A stretch of 64,000 nt of DNA, taken from positions 1,860,001-1,924,000 of the forward strand of contig NZ_CP029758.2 in NCBI RefSeq assembly GCF_004006395.2, written 5' to 3'. Position numbers and translations under genes: made by a program. Of the stretch, positions 9,302 through 18,209 are shown piece after piece (position 1 is the first letter of the stretch; each line of letters opens with the position of its first letter). The stretch is from Clostridium sp. AWRP. Its GTDB lineage: Bacteria; Bacillota; Clostridia; Clostridiales; Clostridiaceae. Below the pieces are notes generated by a model that saw nothing but the letters and a program-made list of their open reading frames with translations, did not search any database and was not told the DNA's origin.

Positions 9302-9522
9302 TTTATCATATTTTTTATAAATTAACTTATCATAGAAAACTAAAAATATAGTTTTTTGTCGATAACGGTTTAAAAGTTATTAAGTATATAAAGCACCAAT
9401 AAGATCACTCGAGTTATATAATGTATAATTTACTTGTAAGTTAATTTGCAAAGGTAAATTTATTATATTGGAAAAGGAGATTGTATTGGAGGTAAAGTAA
9501 AAAATTTAGTTTACATTTTTTG

Positions 9523-10374
9523 TTATTTGTGTTTTAAACATTGTATGAATAGTTTAACTTGGGGCAGCATGTAATAAGAATTTTTACATAAAATATAGGT
9601 GCTGCGAGAAAATGGGACTCCATCTGAAAAATATAAATCTTTAACATAACCATCAAAGTTTTCTAAGCAAATTTTTGGAAGAATACCCCATCCTAGTCCG
9701 TGTTTAGCCATTTCTAAACAAGTATCAATATTGTCAACCCAAAGTTTTGTATTGTTAATAGATATGTTATTTTCAAAAAGCCAAGTCTGAATTTTTCCTT
9801 GTGAAATGGGATCAGTAGTTCTGCCAATGTATGAATAAGAATTAAGAGAGAGATTTGCATTTTCCTTACTGCATACCAGGCACATCGGTTCAGTACCTAA
9901 TAGTATGGTAACTTCATCCCACTTGTATTCTCCGCGTATGATGACTATAGAAAATTCATCGTTTTTAAGTCTATTATATAAATTTTTGCTATGATCAGTA
10001 TATATATTGACATCAACATTTGGAAATGCCTCTGTATAACTTTTTAAAATTTTAGGAAGGCGATATCGTGCATAATTTAATGAAACTCCAACAGTTAAAT
10101 TTCCACCTATAAAGTTATGGTTGGAGGATATATGCTCACGCAATTGCTTTAGAGTATTTACTACAGTTTTAATATAGGGGATGATGCTTTCGCCTAAAGG
10201 GGTAAACAATACTCCTTTTTTTGAACGAATAAGTAAATCGGTACCTAAATCTTTTTCTATTTTTTTAATTCTCTTTGTTAAGGCAGGTTGAGTAATAAAT
10301 AATTTTTCAGAGGTCTTTGTAATATTCTTTAATTTATATAATGTCAAAATTAGTTTGTAATCTTTTTCATCCAT
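9523..10374 (-). CDS. LysR-family transcriptional regulator
   Basis: The N-terminal winged HTH (ITKTSEKLFITQPALTKRIK) is followed by the LysR substrate domain, with GNLTVGVSLNYARYRLPKIL opening the ligand fold at about residue 90. I choose the ATG at 10374, which has AAAGGA nine bases upstream, over one seven codons earlier that lacks a site. It is divergent from the chromate-transporter pair at 10507 with 132 bases between, the classic LysR arrangement, so it most likely controls those genes in response to an anion or related signal. Confidence 0.85.
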   Translation of the reverse strand: MDEKDYKLILTLYKLKNITKTSEKLFITQPALTKRIKKIEKDLGTDLLIRSKKGVLFTPLGESIIPYIKTVVNTLKQLREHISSNHNFIGGNLTVGVSLNYARYRLPKILKSYTEAFPNVDVNIYTDHSKNLYNRLKNDEFSIVIIRGEYKWDEVTILLGTEPMCLVCSKENANLSLNSYSYIGRTTDPISQGKIQTWLFENNISINNTKLWVDNIDTCLEMAKHGLGWGILPKICLENFDGYVKDLYFSDGVPFSRSTYILCKNSYYMLPQVKLFIQCLKHK

Positions 10375-10506
10375 AGTTATTAATCCTTTATCCATTACTT
10401 TTAGTTATGACTATTTATAAAATAGTATCATTATACATTATACATTATAACATATATACTGAAATTAGAAGATTAAAGAAAAATTCTTAGCTTAAAAGGA
10501 GATAAA

Positions 10507-11121
10507 ATGATTAGTACAAATAGATTTAAATCAGATACTTTTACAATTACCAAACTATTTTTTACATGGTTACAAATTGGTTTTACATCATTTGGTGGTG
10601 GTGCAACTACCCAATATCTTATTCAAGAACAGTTTATTTATAAGCATAAATGGATAACAGATGAAGAATATGCTAACATTATTGGAATGTGTCAAATAAC
10701 ACCTGGTATGAATATTATTGCATATACGATACTTATAGGAAAAAAGTTGGCTGGTGGGATAGGAATATTTATATCCTTGGTGGGACTTATTTTGCCTAGT
10801 GCGGCAGTTACAATTGTATTAACTACGATTTATACTTCCATTAGTAAGTCATTAAAAGTACATTCTGCACTTCATGCAGTATTTGCTGCTATTTTTGGTA
10901 TAGCTTTAGCTACAAATTGGAGAAATGTACAACCTATTATTATAAAAAATCATAAAAAGGGATCTATGATTTTTGGCGTAACAATTGCAATAATGATTGG
11001 TAGTGGAGTTATTTATATATTTTTTAATCCATCTGTAATTTTATTATATGTTTTAGGTGGATTATGTGGTGCTGCTGCTTATTGGTATATTTCTAAAAAA
11101 GAGGTGAGGGTTAATAAATGA
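10507..11121 (+). CDS. chrA: Chromate transporter, first half-protein
   Basis: CHR-family inner-membrane protein of 204 residues with about six helices. The family start WLQIGFTSFGGGATTQYLIQ and the GMCQITPGMN motif are both present. In many Firmicutes the long ChrA is split into two half-size proteins made from adjacent genes that act together, and that is the case here. The substrate of such pairs may be chromate, sulfate or another anion. AAAAGGAG lies seven bases before the ATG. The stop overlaps the next start by four bases (ATGA), indicating translational coupling. Confidence 0.85.
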   Translation: MISTNRFKSDTFTITKLFFTWLQIGFTSFGGGATTQYLIQEQFIYKHKWITDEEYANIIGMCQITPGMNIIAYTILIGKKLAGGIGIFISLVGLILPSAAVTIVLTTIYTSISKSLKVHSALHAVFAAIFGIALATNWRNVQPIIIKNHKKGSMIFGVTIAIMIGSGVIYIFFNPSVILLYVLGGLCGAAAYWYISKKEVRVNK

Positions 11122-11621
11122 GCTGGGTTATATTTTTTGGGGCTTTACTTAAATCAGTTTTATTTTCTTCGGGAGGTTACGGCCCCTTACCTAGTTTGCA
11201 CTCTGATTTTATAAATTATGGATGGGCAGGCCAGAAACAATTTACTGAATCCTTGGCAATTGGACAAATTACTCCTGGACCTAATGGACTTTGGGTTGTC
11301 AGTTTGTGTTATTTAATTGCTGGATTACGCGGAGCACTATTAGCATGTATTGCATTACTTCTACCACCATTATTGATTCTAATTGTTCAGCATTATTATA
11401 CTCGTATTGCAAAGTATCCAGCAACACAAGGATTACTTGATGGAGTAGTAATTGTTATAGCTAGCTTTAGTGTAATAGTTGTATTTAAAATATTTGTAAG
11501 TAATGGTATTGATGTAGAGACGATTGCCATTGCATCCATAAGTTTTATTTTGGCAATATCAAGGCGTGTATCTACAAATGTTATACTACTAGTTTCGCTT
11601 TTAGTAGGTGTAGTATTTTAA
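11118..11621 (+). CDS. chrA: Chromate transporter, second half-protein
   Basis: The 167-residue CHR-domain protein is the partner of the preceding gene. Conserved pieces are LFSSGGYGPLPSLHSDF near the start and IGQITPGPNGLWV near residue 55. Five or six hydrophobic helices fill the rest. It starts inside the stop of the first half (4-base overlap). Together the two make the usual two-domain antiparallel transporter. The LysR gene at 9523-10374 is the probable regulator. Confidence 0.85.
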   Translation: MSWVIFFGALLKSVLFSSGGYGPLPSLHSDFINYGWAGQKQFTESLAIGQITPGPNGLWVVSLCYLIAGLRGALLACIALLLPPLLILIVQHYYTRIAKYPATQGLLDGVVIVIASFSVIVVFKIFVSNGIDVETIAIASISFILAISRRVSTNVILLVSLLVGVVF

Positions 11622-11723
11622 TTTTATGGGGTAATATGGTTTGAATAAAATAGAAAATAATGTTATATTATTGAAATGGAGTTTATGGACTATGAATACT
11701 TGTGATAAAGGAGTGTTGAGTAA

Positions 11724-12308
11724 ATGAATATTAATATTATACTATTTAATAATTTTGAGACTCTAGATATATTTGGACCAATAGAAATACTAGGACAAAT
11801 AAAAGACTATCAAATACACTATTATTCAGAAGCTGGAGGTGTTATTACCAATGCACAAAATCTTAAAGTTGTAACCGAGCCTATTAGTTCGGCAGATGAA
11901 AGTGGTATATTAGTTATTCCAGGAGGAATGGGTACAAGAGAATTAATTAATAATACATCTTTCTTAAATAAATTAAAGTCAATTGCAGAGAAATCTACAT
12001 ATTGTTTATCTATATGCACTGGTTCAGCAGTATTAGCAGGGTGTGGAGTTTTAAAGAATAGAAAAGCTACATCTAATAAACAAGCCTTAGAATGGGTAAA
12101 ATCAGTAAGTGACCAAGTAAACTGGGTGGAAAAAGCACGTTGGGTTGCTGACGGAAAGTATTATACATCATCAGGTATTTCAGCTGGAATTGATATGACA
12201 TTGGGTTTCATTTCGGATAGATTTGGTAAAGATAAAGCTATAAAAATTGCTAATGATATTGAATATATATGGAATGATGATTGTACAAATGATATATTTG
12301 CAGGATAA
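11724..12308 (+). CDS. DJ-1/PfpI-family protein
   Basis: The 194-residue cytoplasmic protein has a class-I glutamine-amidotransferase-like fold. The nucleophile elbow is LSICTGSAVLAGCG near residue 97, with Cys in place, and an upstream strand ending in a GGMGT loop. C-terminal TSSGISAGIDMTLGF matches the isonitrile-hydratase/AraC-amidase branch rather than true PfpI protease, so a hydratase, glyoxalase or chaperone role are all possible. RBS AAAGGAG. It is a separate unit, about 100 bases after chrA. Confidence 0.8.
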   Translation: MNINIILFNNFETLDIFGPIEILGQIKDYQIHYYSEAGGVITNAQNLKVVTEPISSADESGILVIPGGMGTRELINNTSFLNKLKSIAEKSTYCLSICTGSAVLAGCGVLKNRKATSNKQALEWVKSVSDQVNWVEKARWVADGKYYTSSGISAGIDMTLGFISDRFGKDKAIKIANDIEYIWNDDCTNDIFAG

Positions 12309-12430
12309 ATTTTAAGCTTATAAAGTTGCAAAGTAAGTGATAGTATGTTTTTCGCAAAACATTAATTGAGTTTTTATCCCGTGCAGTGAAATTTGAAATT
12401 TAATGTAACTAATTTTAGGAGGAGTGAAAG

Positions 12431-12880
12431 TTGAAAAAGTTAGTAGTTTATGAATCTATACATCATGGTAACACTCAAAAAATAGGCAAAATGGTAGCAG
12501 AGTGCTTAAATGCTGATTTAGCAAAAGCTGATGATGTAAATATAAATATTATAAATGACTATGATTTAATTGGTTTTGGTTCTGGAATATATTATGGGAA
12601 GTTTCATAAAAATATTGTTGAACTAATTGATAAGTTGCCAACTTTGTCTGGTAAAAAAGCATTTATTTTTTCAACCAGTGGACAAGGCAAGAATAAATAC
12701 AATAACCCTATTGGACAAAAATTAAAAGAAAAAGGTTTTGAGGTTGTTGGAAGTTTTGCTTGTAAAGGCTACGACACATTTGGACCATTTAAGATATTTG
12801 GAGGAATTGCAAAAGGCAGGCCCAATAATGAAGATTTTCAAAATGCAAAAGAGTTTGTTCAAAACTTATTTGTTAAATAA
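12431..12880 (+). CDS. Flavodoxin-domain protein
   Basis: The 149-residue protein has the FMN phosphate loop ESIHHGNTQKIGKMVA near residue 10, then GFGSGIYYGKFH and FSTSGQGKNKYNN, which follow the order of flavodoxin FMN-contacting loops. It could serve as a small electron carrier or a quinone-type reductase. The start is a TTG six bases after AGGAGGAG. The GTG seven bases earlier is in another frame. A strong 25-bp hairpin terminates the transcript. No partner reductase is adjacent. Confidence 0.8.
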   Translation: MKKLVVYESIHHGNTQKIGKMVAECLNADLAKADDVNINIINDYDLIGFGSGIYYGKFHKNIVELIDKLPTLSGKKAFIFSTSGQGKNKYNNPIGQKLKEKGFEVVGSFACKGYDTFGPFKIFGGIAKGRPNNEDFQNAKEFVQNLFVK

Positions 12881-12909
12881 TTCTGCATTATATTTATGAT
12901 GAATATAAG

Positions 12910-12978
12910 AATGTAAAAAACTATTGACATTTATTTTTACTAATTGTTAAAATATAAATGTCAATAGTTTTTTACATT
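12910..12978 (+). terminator. Very long hairpin after the flavodoxin gene
   Basis: A perfect 25-bp stem (12910-12934 with 12954-12978) has a 19-base loop and TTTTTGAC after it. The A/T-rich foot makes it usable as a terminator in both directions. It lies 12 bases ahead of the structured repeat at 12990. Confidence 0.8.
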
Positions 12979-12989
12979 TTTGACTTTTG

Positions 12990-13157
12990 TCCGATGGCTA
13001 CCAGCCGTAATACCCCCATCGCACACAGCGAAAGCGACTATCACCAAATCAAAGATTTGGGATATCTGCTTTTCTTATAAAGTGGGGGATAACGGCTGCT
13101 ACGCCCCTGGATAACGATTCCTAAGTTTCAGATGGAGAAAAAAACTCCACATGAAAC
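12990..13157 (+). ncRNA. Structured repeat element, copy 1 (candidate leader RNA or MITE)
   Basis: This 168-base element is shared with 31424-31588 (- strand). Predicted stems are CAGCCGT/ACGGCTG, CCCCCA/TGGGGG, CGC/GCG, CCAAATC-AAA-GATTTGG, and a closing hairpin GTTTCA..TGGAG/CTCCA..TGAAAC with an A7 loop. In the other copy the same stems are kept with different bases (for example CTACTGT/ACAGTAG), which is covariation. It ends 43 bases upstream of the small-membrane-protein/XRE pair, in sense orientation. No protein is coded in it. A conserved RNA and a palindromic mobile element are both possible. Confidence 0.6.
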
Positions 13158-13200
13158 CAAGAACTCTGTTTATATTAAATTTAAGTGAGGTGCAATTATT

Positions 13201-13416
13201 GTGAGGAAAATGGATGAAATGGAAATGAGTATTAGTTTGAGAGCCATAAAATGTGCTTGGAGCTATACAATTATATTTTTAACAATTTGGGTTATATATA
13301 ATTTTATTCATACTAAAGAAATTGGATTAGCTGGGTTTCTTTTGATAACACAAAATCTTGTCATGATATCGGTTGAATATTTTTTGAAATGGAAGTTTAA
13401 TAGAGATGAAAAATAA
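13201..13416 (+). CDS. Small two-helix membrane protein, partner of the XRE regulator
   Basis: A 71-residue protein that starts with GTG behind GTGAGGTG. Two hydrophobic segments are seen (about residues 18-35 and 43-60). It overlaps the next gene by 11 bases, so the two are translationally coupled. Pairs of a small membrane protein and a 64-residue XRE regulator are common in clostridia and suggest that the membrane protein modulates the regulator, but its function is unknown and I do not recognise the family. Confidence 0.65.
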   Translation: MRKMDEMEMSISLRAIKCAWSYTIIFLTIWVIYNFIHTKEIGLAGFLLITQNLVMISVEYFLKWKFNRDEK

Positions 13417-13600
13417 TATAAAGGCTTTACGCAAACAGCTTGGACTTAGACAGGAAGATGTAGCAAATGCTTTAAATGTAACAAGACAAACTATAAATGC
13501 CATTGAAAATAGTAAATATAATCCTACATTAGAATTAGCCATGAGATTAGCTAAATTATTAAATACTACAGTAGATGAATTATTTACACTTTGTGATTAG
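13406..13600 (+). CDS. XRE-family HTH regulator (64 aa)
   Basis: Essentially a bare Cro/C1-type helix-turn-helix: LRKQLGLRQEDVANALNVTR, then QTINAIENSKYNPTLELAMR, ending in the LLNTTVDELF tail. This is the YozG/PlcR-short type, with no sensor domain. It overlaps the upstream small membrane protein, and the gene pair is preceded by the structured repeat at 12990-13157. Confidence 0.85.
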   Translation: MKNNIKALRKQLGLRQEDVANALNVTRQTINAIENSKYNPTLELAMRLAKLLNTTVDELFTLCD

Positions 13601-13746
13601 ATTTTAAAAAGTACTGAATGATAGCAAATTTGTTAGTTTTGAGAAACAGAAAAAATTAGCCTATCAGTGATAACGGGCATTATGATATAATAAATCTATA
13701 TCTTAAATTTAGCTTAAGTGGGAAAATTAAGGATTGGATTGATTAA

Positions 13747-15249
13747 ATGAAGTTTTTATATAAAGTTATATTAGTGCTTGTAATTTTAGTTGCTTTAAGT
13801 TGCTTTGTTCAATTTGTAGTATTTAATAAATTTTTTATTTCTAATACTAATTCTTTGTTATTGAGTACTAATGAAAAAGCTTCAGAAAATATTAGTATGC
13901 AGCTTATGGAAAATTTTAATAAAGTACAGATTTTTTTGAAAACAGTTGCATCAGATGAGAAAATCAGAAAAAATCAAGAACTTCTTAATAAATTTAATGA
14001 AATCATACCTGAAGTAGATGTAGTAACAATTTTTAATTCTAGAGGAGATATTTTATGTATATCTGGTAACGCGCATATACCAAATGTTTCAAATTTGGCA
14101 TATAGAGATTATTTTCAGCAGGCAACTCGTGGTAAAATATATATCAGTGATGTTTTTACAAGTACCAGTGGAATTAAGATTGTTGTAATATCGGTCCCAA
14201 TTGTGAAAAATAATAGTATTGATGGGGTAGTTGCTGGAATTGTTAGATTACAAGGAACTTCTTTAGCATCCATGTTTAGTAATAAGAAATTTGGAAGAAG
14301 TGGTTATATTTCCATTTTAGACAGCCATGGTTATGTTGTTTATCATCCTGATAAAGGACAAATTGGTAAAAAATCTATAGTTTTTGGTAAATTGCATGGA
14401 AAATCAGGTTCAAAGATCATGAAAGATTATTCAGGGAAGGATCAGTTTGTTGGATTTAGTAAAGTTTCAAATTTGAACTGGTATGTAATTGTTATTACTC
14501 CTACTGCTGATATAATGACAAGTAGGAACATTGTAGTTTATGAAACATTTATAGGGTCAGTTATAGTGGGTATTTTGATTATTTTACTTGGTATATATAC
14601 AATAAAGCGATATAGTAAACCATTAGATAAACTAATTTTTTCATTTAATGCTTTGAAAGTTGGAAAATACAAAAAGATTGATCCATATAATTATGGTAAG
14701 GAGTTTCAGGAAATGGTTAGAGTTTATAACCATACAATTGAAAGGTTAGAAGAAGAATATAATGATCTTGAAGAAGCTGCTGATATTGATTCTTTGACAG
14801 GTGCTTATAATAGACGTGCATTTAATAACCTTTTAAGCATTTTAAAACAAGAAATAAGTAATTGCAGTTTGGAGAGTTTAGGGGTTCTTTTACTGGATAT
14901 TGATCATTTTAAAGAACTGAATGATACATCAGGGCATTTAGCTGGAGATGACGTACTTAAAAAACTTACTCAAATAATGAAATCTACTACTGGAGATAGG
15001 TCCGTATTTCGTTTTGGTGGAGATGAATTTGCTGTTGTAATTCGCAATGTTTCAGATGAAAGATTGTTGTCCATTGCAGAAGCAATTCGATTAAAAGGTG
15101 AAGAAACTTTAAATGGTTGTACTGTTAGTATTGGTGCAGCTAAATTCCCCAAAGATACTTATTCTATAGATAAATTGATAGATTTTGCAGACAAAGCTCT
15201 TTATACAAGCAAAAAAAGTAGAAATAAAGTAACTATTTTTATGAAATGA
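13747..15249 (+). CDS. Membrane diguanylate cyclase with extracellular Cache sensor
   Basis: The 500-residue protein has, in order: a membrane helix (7-27), a double-Cache-like periplasmic sensor (about 35-255, with YRDYFQQATRGKIYISDV typical of dCache), a second helix (about 262-282), a HAMP-like linker and a GGDEF domain from about 345. The active-site loop is FRFGGDEFAVV, intact, and LDIDHFKELNDTSGH supplies the Mg-binding Asp, so cyclic-di-GMP synthesis is expected. There is no EAL domain. It is a single-gene unit, and the Cache ligand is probably a small acid or amine. Confidence 0.9.
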   Translation: MKFLYKVILVLVILVALSCFVQFVVFNKFFISNTNSLLLSTNEKASENISMQLMENFNKVQIFLKTVASDEKIRKNQELLNKFNEIIPEVDVVTIFNSRGDILCISGNAHIPNVSNLAYRDYFQQATRGKIYISDVFTSTSGIKIVVISVPIVKNNSIDGVVAGIVRLQGTSLASMFSNKKFGRSGYISILDSHGYVVYHPDKGQIGKKSIVFGKLHGKSGSKIMKDYSGKDQFVGFSKVSNLNWYVIVITPTADIMTSRNIVVYETFIGSVIVGILIILLGIYTIKRYSKPLDKLIFSFNALKVGKYKKIDPYNYGKEFQEMVRVYNHTIERLEEEYNDLEEAADIDSLTGAYNRRAFNNLLSILKQEISNCSLESLGVLLLDIDHFKELNDTSGHLAGDDVLKKLTQIMKSTTGDRSVFRFGGDEFAVVIRNVSDERLLSIAEAIRLKGEETLNGCTVSIGAAKFPKDTYSIDKLIDFADKALYTSKKSRNKVTIFMK

Positions 15250-15283
15250 ACTTAAATTCTAAATTTGCAAAGGAGAAGCTACA

Positions 15284-15805
15284 ATGGAATTATGGGATGT
15301 ATATGATAGTGAAAGAAATAAAACAAATAGGACAATGGTTCGGGGAACGGATTTTAATGAAGGCGATTATCATATGGTTGTTCACATTTGCATATTCAAT
15401 TCGAAGGGTGAGATGTTAATTCAACAAAGGCAGCCATTTAAAGAAGGTTGGTCCAATATGTGGGATATTACAGTTGGGGGAAGTGCAATTGAAGGTGAGA
15501 CAAGTCAAATGGCTGCAGAAAGAGAACTGATGGAGGAATTAGGAATAAAAATTAATCTGCAGGATATAAGACCACATCTTACGATTAATTTTGATAATGG
15601 ATTTGATAATGTATACTTAATTCAGAAGGATATAGATATTGTTGATTTAACTTTACAGTATAAAGAAGTTCAATGTGCAAAATGGGCGTCAAAAAAAGAG
15701 ATTTTTTCTATGATAGATAGTGGTGAATTTATTCCATATTATAAAAGTTTAATACAATTATTTTTTGATATTAAAAATCAATATGGATGTCATCAAACAA
15801 TATAA
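15284..15805 (+). CDS. NUDIX hydrolase, IPP-isomerase-like
   Basis: The 173-residue protein has a complete Nudix box GSAIEGETSQMAAERELMEE followed by LGI, fitting Gx5Ex7REUxEExGU. The N-terminal MELWDVYDSERNKTNRTMVR matches the YfcD/IPP-isomerase-like NUDIX group, which hydrolyses nucleoside-diphosphate-linked compounds. The true substrate is unknown. AAAGGAG lies eight bases upstream. It may be co-transcribed with the cysteine-rich gene 21 bases downstream. Confidence 0.85.
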   Translation: MELWDVYDSERNKTNRTMVRGTDFNEGDYHMVVHICIFNSKGEMLIQQRQPFKEGWSNMWDITVGGSAIEGETSQMAAERELMEELGIKINLQDIRPHLTINFDNGFDNVYLIQKDIDIVDLTLQYKEVQCAKWASKKEIFSMIDSGEFIPYYKSLIQLFFDIKNQYGCHQTI

Positions 15806-15826
15806 AAAGTAATTGGAGGGAATGTT

Positions 15827-16084
15827 ATGTTTCAATCAAGATGTGGAGTGTGTTGTAATGAATGTGAGAGAAAAGAAAAAGTAAATTGTACAGGGTGTAT
15901 TAATATGGAAAAGCCATTTTGGGGTGGAGAATGTGGTGTAAAAAAATGTTGTGAAGGTAAGGGCTTAAATCACTGTGGAGAATGCTCAGAATTTCCATGT
16001 AAGATTCTTTCTACTATGGGGGTTGAAGAAGGCTTTGATCCAGAACCCAAAATTCAACAATGTAGAAAGTGGGCTAATGAATAA
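15827..16084 (+). CDS. DUF3795-type cysteine-rich protein
   Basis: The 85-residue protein is dominated by Cys pairs: CGVCCNECERKEKVNCTGC, GGECGVKKCC, CGECSEFPC. That spacing fits the DUF3795 family, thought to bind metal (zinc or an iron-sulfur cluster). No biochemical role is established. RBS TTGGAGGG. It is followed by a terminator and is probably the second gene of the NUDIX unit. Confidence 0.75.
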   Translation: MFQSRCGVCCNECERKEKVNCTGCINMEKPFWGGECGVKKCCEGKGLNHCGECSEFPCKILSTMGVEEGFDPEPKIQQCRKWANE

Positions 16085-16137
16085 AATCAAAATAATGTTA
16101 GTACATTAAAATATTTAAAAATAGTTTATTTGTGAAA

Positions 16138-16175
16138 AACAATCATAGTAATTATTATGGTTGTTCTTTTTATGG
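16138..16175 (+). terminator. Terminator after the DUF3795 gene
   Basis: AACAATCATA pairs with TATGGTTGTT (one G-T) across a short A/T loop, followed by CTTTTTATGG. Confidence 0.75.
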
Positions 16176-16185
16176 TAAAAAATGA

Positions 16186-16247
16186 TTGACAAGTTACTTT
16201 ACAAGATGTATTATTCATGTAAGGTATAGTACGATTGCGGTACTATA
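16186..16247 (+). promoter_or_regulatory. MarR promoter with palindromic operator
   Basis: TTGACA and TATTAT have a 17-bp spacer (16186-16191 and 16209-16214). A near-palindrome TTACAAGA/TCATGTAA straddles the -10. A perfect TATAGTAC/GTACTATA repeat (16225-16247) sits at the expected transcription start. Both are candidate sites for the MarR protein encoded at 16302. Confidence 0.75.
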
Positions 16248-16301
16248 CTAGAGAAGGACAATATAAATAATAAACAATTTGGATTAAGGGAGAAGGAAGA
16301 A

Positions 16302-16748
16302 ATGAGCAAGTCAAATAAAAATCAAATCGAAGAATTTAGTGAACTTTGGCATCAAATTATTAAAAAATCTAATTTTAGAAAGGTAGAAGATCAATTTCAG
16401 CGGTTAAATGGATTAACAACTATTGAGATTAGTATAATTAATATTGTTTCAAAAAATCCTGATGTAATTTTGGGTGAAATAGTTCTAGCTTTAGATATAC
16501 CAAAAAGTACGCTGACAAATGCTATTAATAGACTTGAAAAGCGAAATTATATAAATAGAATTATTAGCAAAAGAGATAGAAGATCTTATGGACTAAAACT
16601 TACTGAAGAAGGTTATCTTGCTCAGAAAGAACATTTGAATTTTGAATATACGGTATATGAAAGACTATTGGATGCCCTTGATACTAATGCAGAAAAGCAA
16701 GAATTATTTAAATTATTTAGGAAGATTATTAATAATTTAGAAGAGTAA
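16302..16748 (+). CDS. MarR-family transcriptional regulator
   Basis: The 148-residue winged-helix protein has LGEIVLALDIPKSTLTNAIN as the recognition segment and SKRDRRSYGLKLTEEGYLAQ as the wing, with the family-typical DxR motif. RBS GGAGAAGGAAG. It is followed after about 55 bases by a multi-helix membrane protein and then an ATC-hydrolase-like gene. The three may be one operon under the promoter and operator at 16186-16247. Confidence 0.85.
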   Translation: MSKSNKNQIEEFSELWHQIIKKSNFRKVEDQFQRLNGLTTIEISIINIVSKNPDVILGEIVLALDIPKSTLTNAINRLEKRNYINRIISKRDRRSYGLKLTEEGYLAQKEHLNFEYTVYERLLDALDTNAEKQELFKLFRKIINNLEE

Positions 16749-16804
16749 AAGGATTTGATTTATATTTTTAGGATAAATATTAAAATTTGGAGGATGCATT
16801 TATT

Positions 16805-17491
16805 GTGAATATAATTACATTTTATAGAATTTCAGGAGTGTTTATTATTTTAGTTGCATTAGGATTTACTATTAGTCAAACAGGTATAACTAAGTTGTTT
16901 AATTATCCTCAAATACTAAGATCCCCTGTTGATGTTATTTTGTCAAAATATTATGAGGGGGGAGCAAAGTTAAAATTTTTTTGGACCTGTTTTGCATTGA
17001 GCTCATTAATGCTAATTCCAATGTCTGCAATATTTTATAAAGTTTTAAATAGAAATGATACTCCTTATTTAATAATTGGAGCAGCATTTGGGATAGTATC
17101 TGGAGTTTTTTATGTTTTAGGACTTATGAGATGGACATTTTTAGTAGATAATTTATCAAGTAAGTATGTAAATGAAACTGATAATACCAACATGAAAGAA
17201 ACAATTGGAATAATTTTTCAATCCTTTCATTTGTATTGCGGAAACTCAATTGGTGAAACAATGGGATTCTTATGCATGGGTATATGGATTAGTATATCAG
17301 GAATATCAATGCTTGGTTCAAAAATATTGACTCCATTCATAGGTTTAGGATTTATTGTTTGTGGTATAGGAATATTTTTAGGCCCTTTAGAGTGGGTGGG
17401 TGTTAAATTTGCCAACAAAGTAAATAAGTTATCTATGAAAATATTAATGCTGCTTCTTGTGTATATGGGAATAAAATTAATTATTTGTTGA
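16805..17491 (+). CDS. Six-to-seven-helix membrane protein (DUF4386-like)
   Basis: About 228 residues, mostly hydrophobic, with helices near residues 5-27, 57-77, 88-108, 140-165, 180-200 and 210-228. It resembles the DUF4386 group of integral membrane proteins, whose function is not known. I use the GTG at 16805 behind GGAGG; a TTG six codons earlier is an alternative. It lies directly after the MarR gene, which probably regulates it. Confidence 0.65.
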   Translation: MNIITFYRISGVFIILVALGFTISQTGITKLFNYPQILRSPVDVILSKYYEGGAKLKFFWTCFALSSLMLIPMSAIFYKVLNRNDTPYLIIGAAFGIVSGVFYVLGLMRWTFLVDNLSSKYVNETDNTNMKETIGIIFQSFHLYCGNSIGETMGFLCMGIWISISGISMLGSKILTPFIGLGFIVCGIGIFLGPLEWVGVKFANKVNKLSMKILMLLLVYMGIKLIIC

Positions 17492-17551
17492 ACATATCAA
17501 TATTAAATAAATTTATAGTTATTATTTTATATAAAAAAGGAAGGTAATAAA

Positions 17552-18166
17552 ATGAAGTATGGATTTTTTCCAAGGATGATGTGGCTTGCTTTTCACGGTT
17601 CATTTGAGAAACAGTTACATATTATGACAGGTGATGATCCAAAGATAGTGATGAAGAAAGCAAAAGTTGTTTATCAAAGAATTTTAGAAGAGATTCCTGA
17701 GTTTGATAAAAATGATAAATTCATTGCAAATATTTTAAATGCAGCTATGTTAGCCGCTGTATATCTGAGTCTTAAAGAAAAACCAAAGCTTGATAATATT
17801 ACAACGTATTATCATAAGGCGATGAATGAAAGTGTGGTAATGAAACATTTCATGAAAAATCAAAATAAATATTCCGAGGAAGCACAAATAAAATTAGCAC
17901 AACAGGCAAAAGTAAGTCAAAGTAAAACTAATCCTTATACGTGGAAATTTCGTTATGAAGCTGGATCTGATATAAATAGTTTTTATATGTATTTTGATAC
18001 TTGTGGAATATGTTATCTGTTTCAAAAGCTTGGAATATCAGAAATAACACCTGCAATGTGTTCCTATGATTATGATATGGCCGAGCTAGGAGGTTCAGTG
18101 CTTATGCGGCAGTATACTTTAGCAAAAGATGGAACCTGCTGTGATTTTCATTATCAGAAAAAGTAA
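17552..18166 (+). CDS. L-2-amino-thiazoline-4-carboxylic acid hydrolase-family protein
   Basis: The 204-residue protein matches the ATC hydrolase family (AtcB-like), which opens the ring of 2-aminothiazoline-4-carboxylate on the way to cysteine. Recognisable pieces are the N-terminal FFPRMMWLAFHGSFEKQL and the C-terminal GICYLFQKLGISEITPAMCS, followed by YDYDMAELGG, with conserved Cys. In clostridia many members sit alone and their substrate is unproven. RBS AAAAAGGAAGG. Confidence 0.75.
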   Translation: MKYGFFPRMMWLAFHGSFEKQLHIMTGDDPKIVMKKAKVVYQRILEEIPEFDKNDKFIANILNAAMLAAVYLSLKEKPKLDNITTYYHKAMNESVVMKHFMKNQNKYSEEAQIKLAQQAKVSQSKTNPYTWKFRYEAGSDINSFYMYFDTCGICYLFQKLGISEITPAMCSYDYDMAELGGSVLMRQYTLAKDGTCCDFHYQKK

Positions 18167-18209
18167 TAGCAAATAATCTATTAAATAATAAAATTGTAGA
18201 GGTGTTCAA

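Noticed and set aside
13021..13080. CRISPR-like or tRNA-like fold in the structured element
   Set aside because: There is no spacer-repeat periodicity, and the arms do not give a tRNA cloverleaf.
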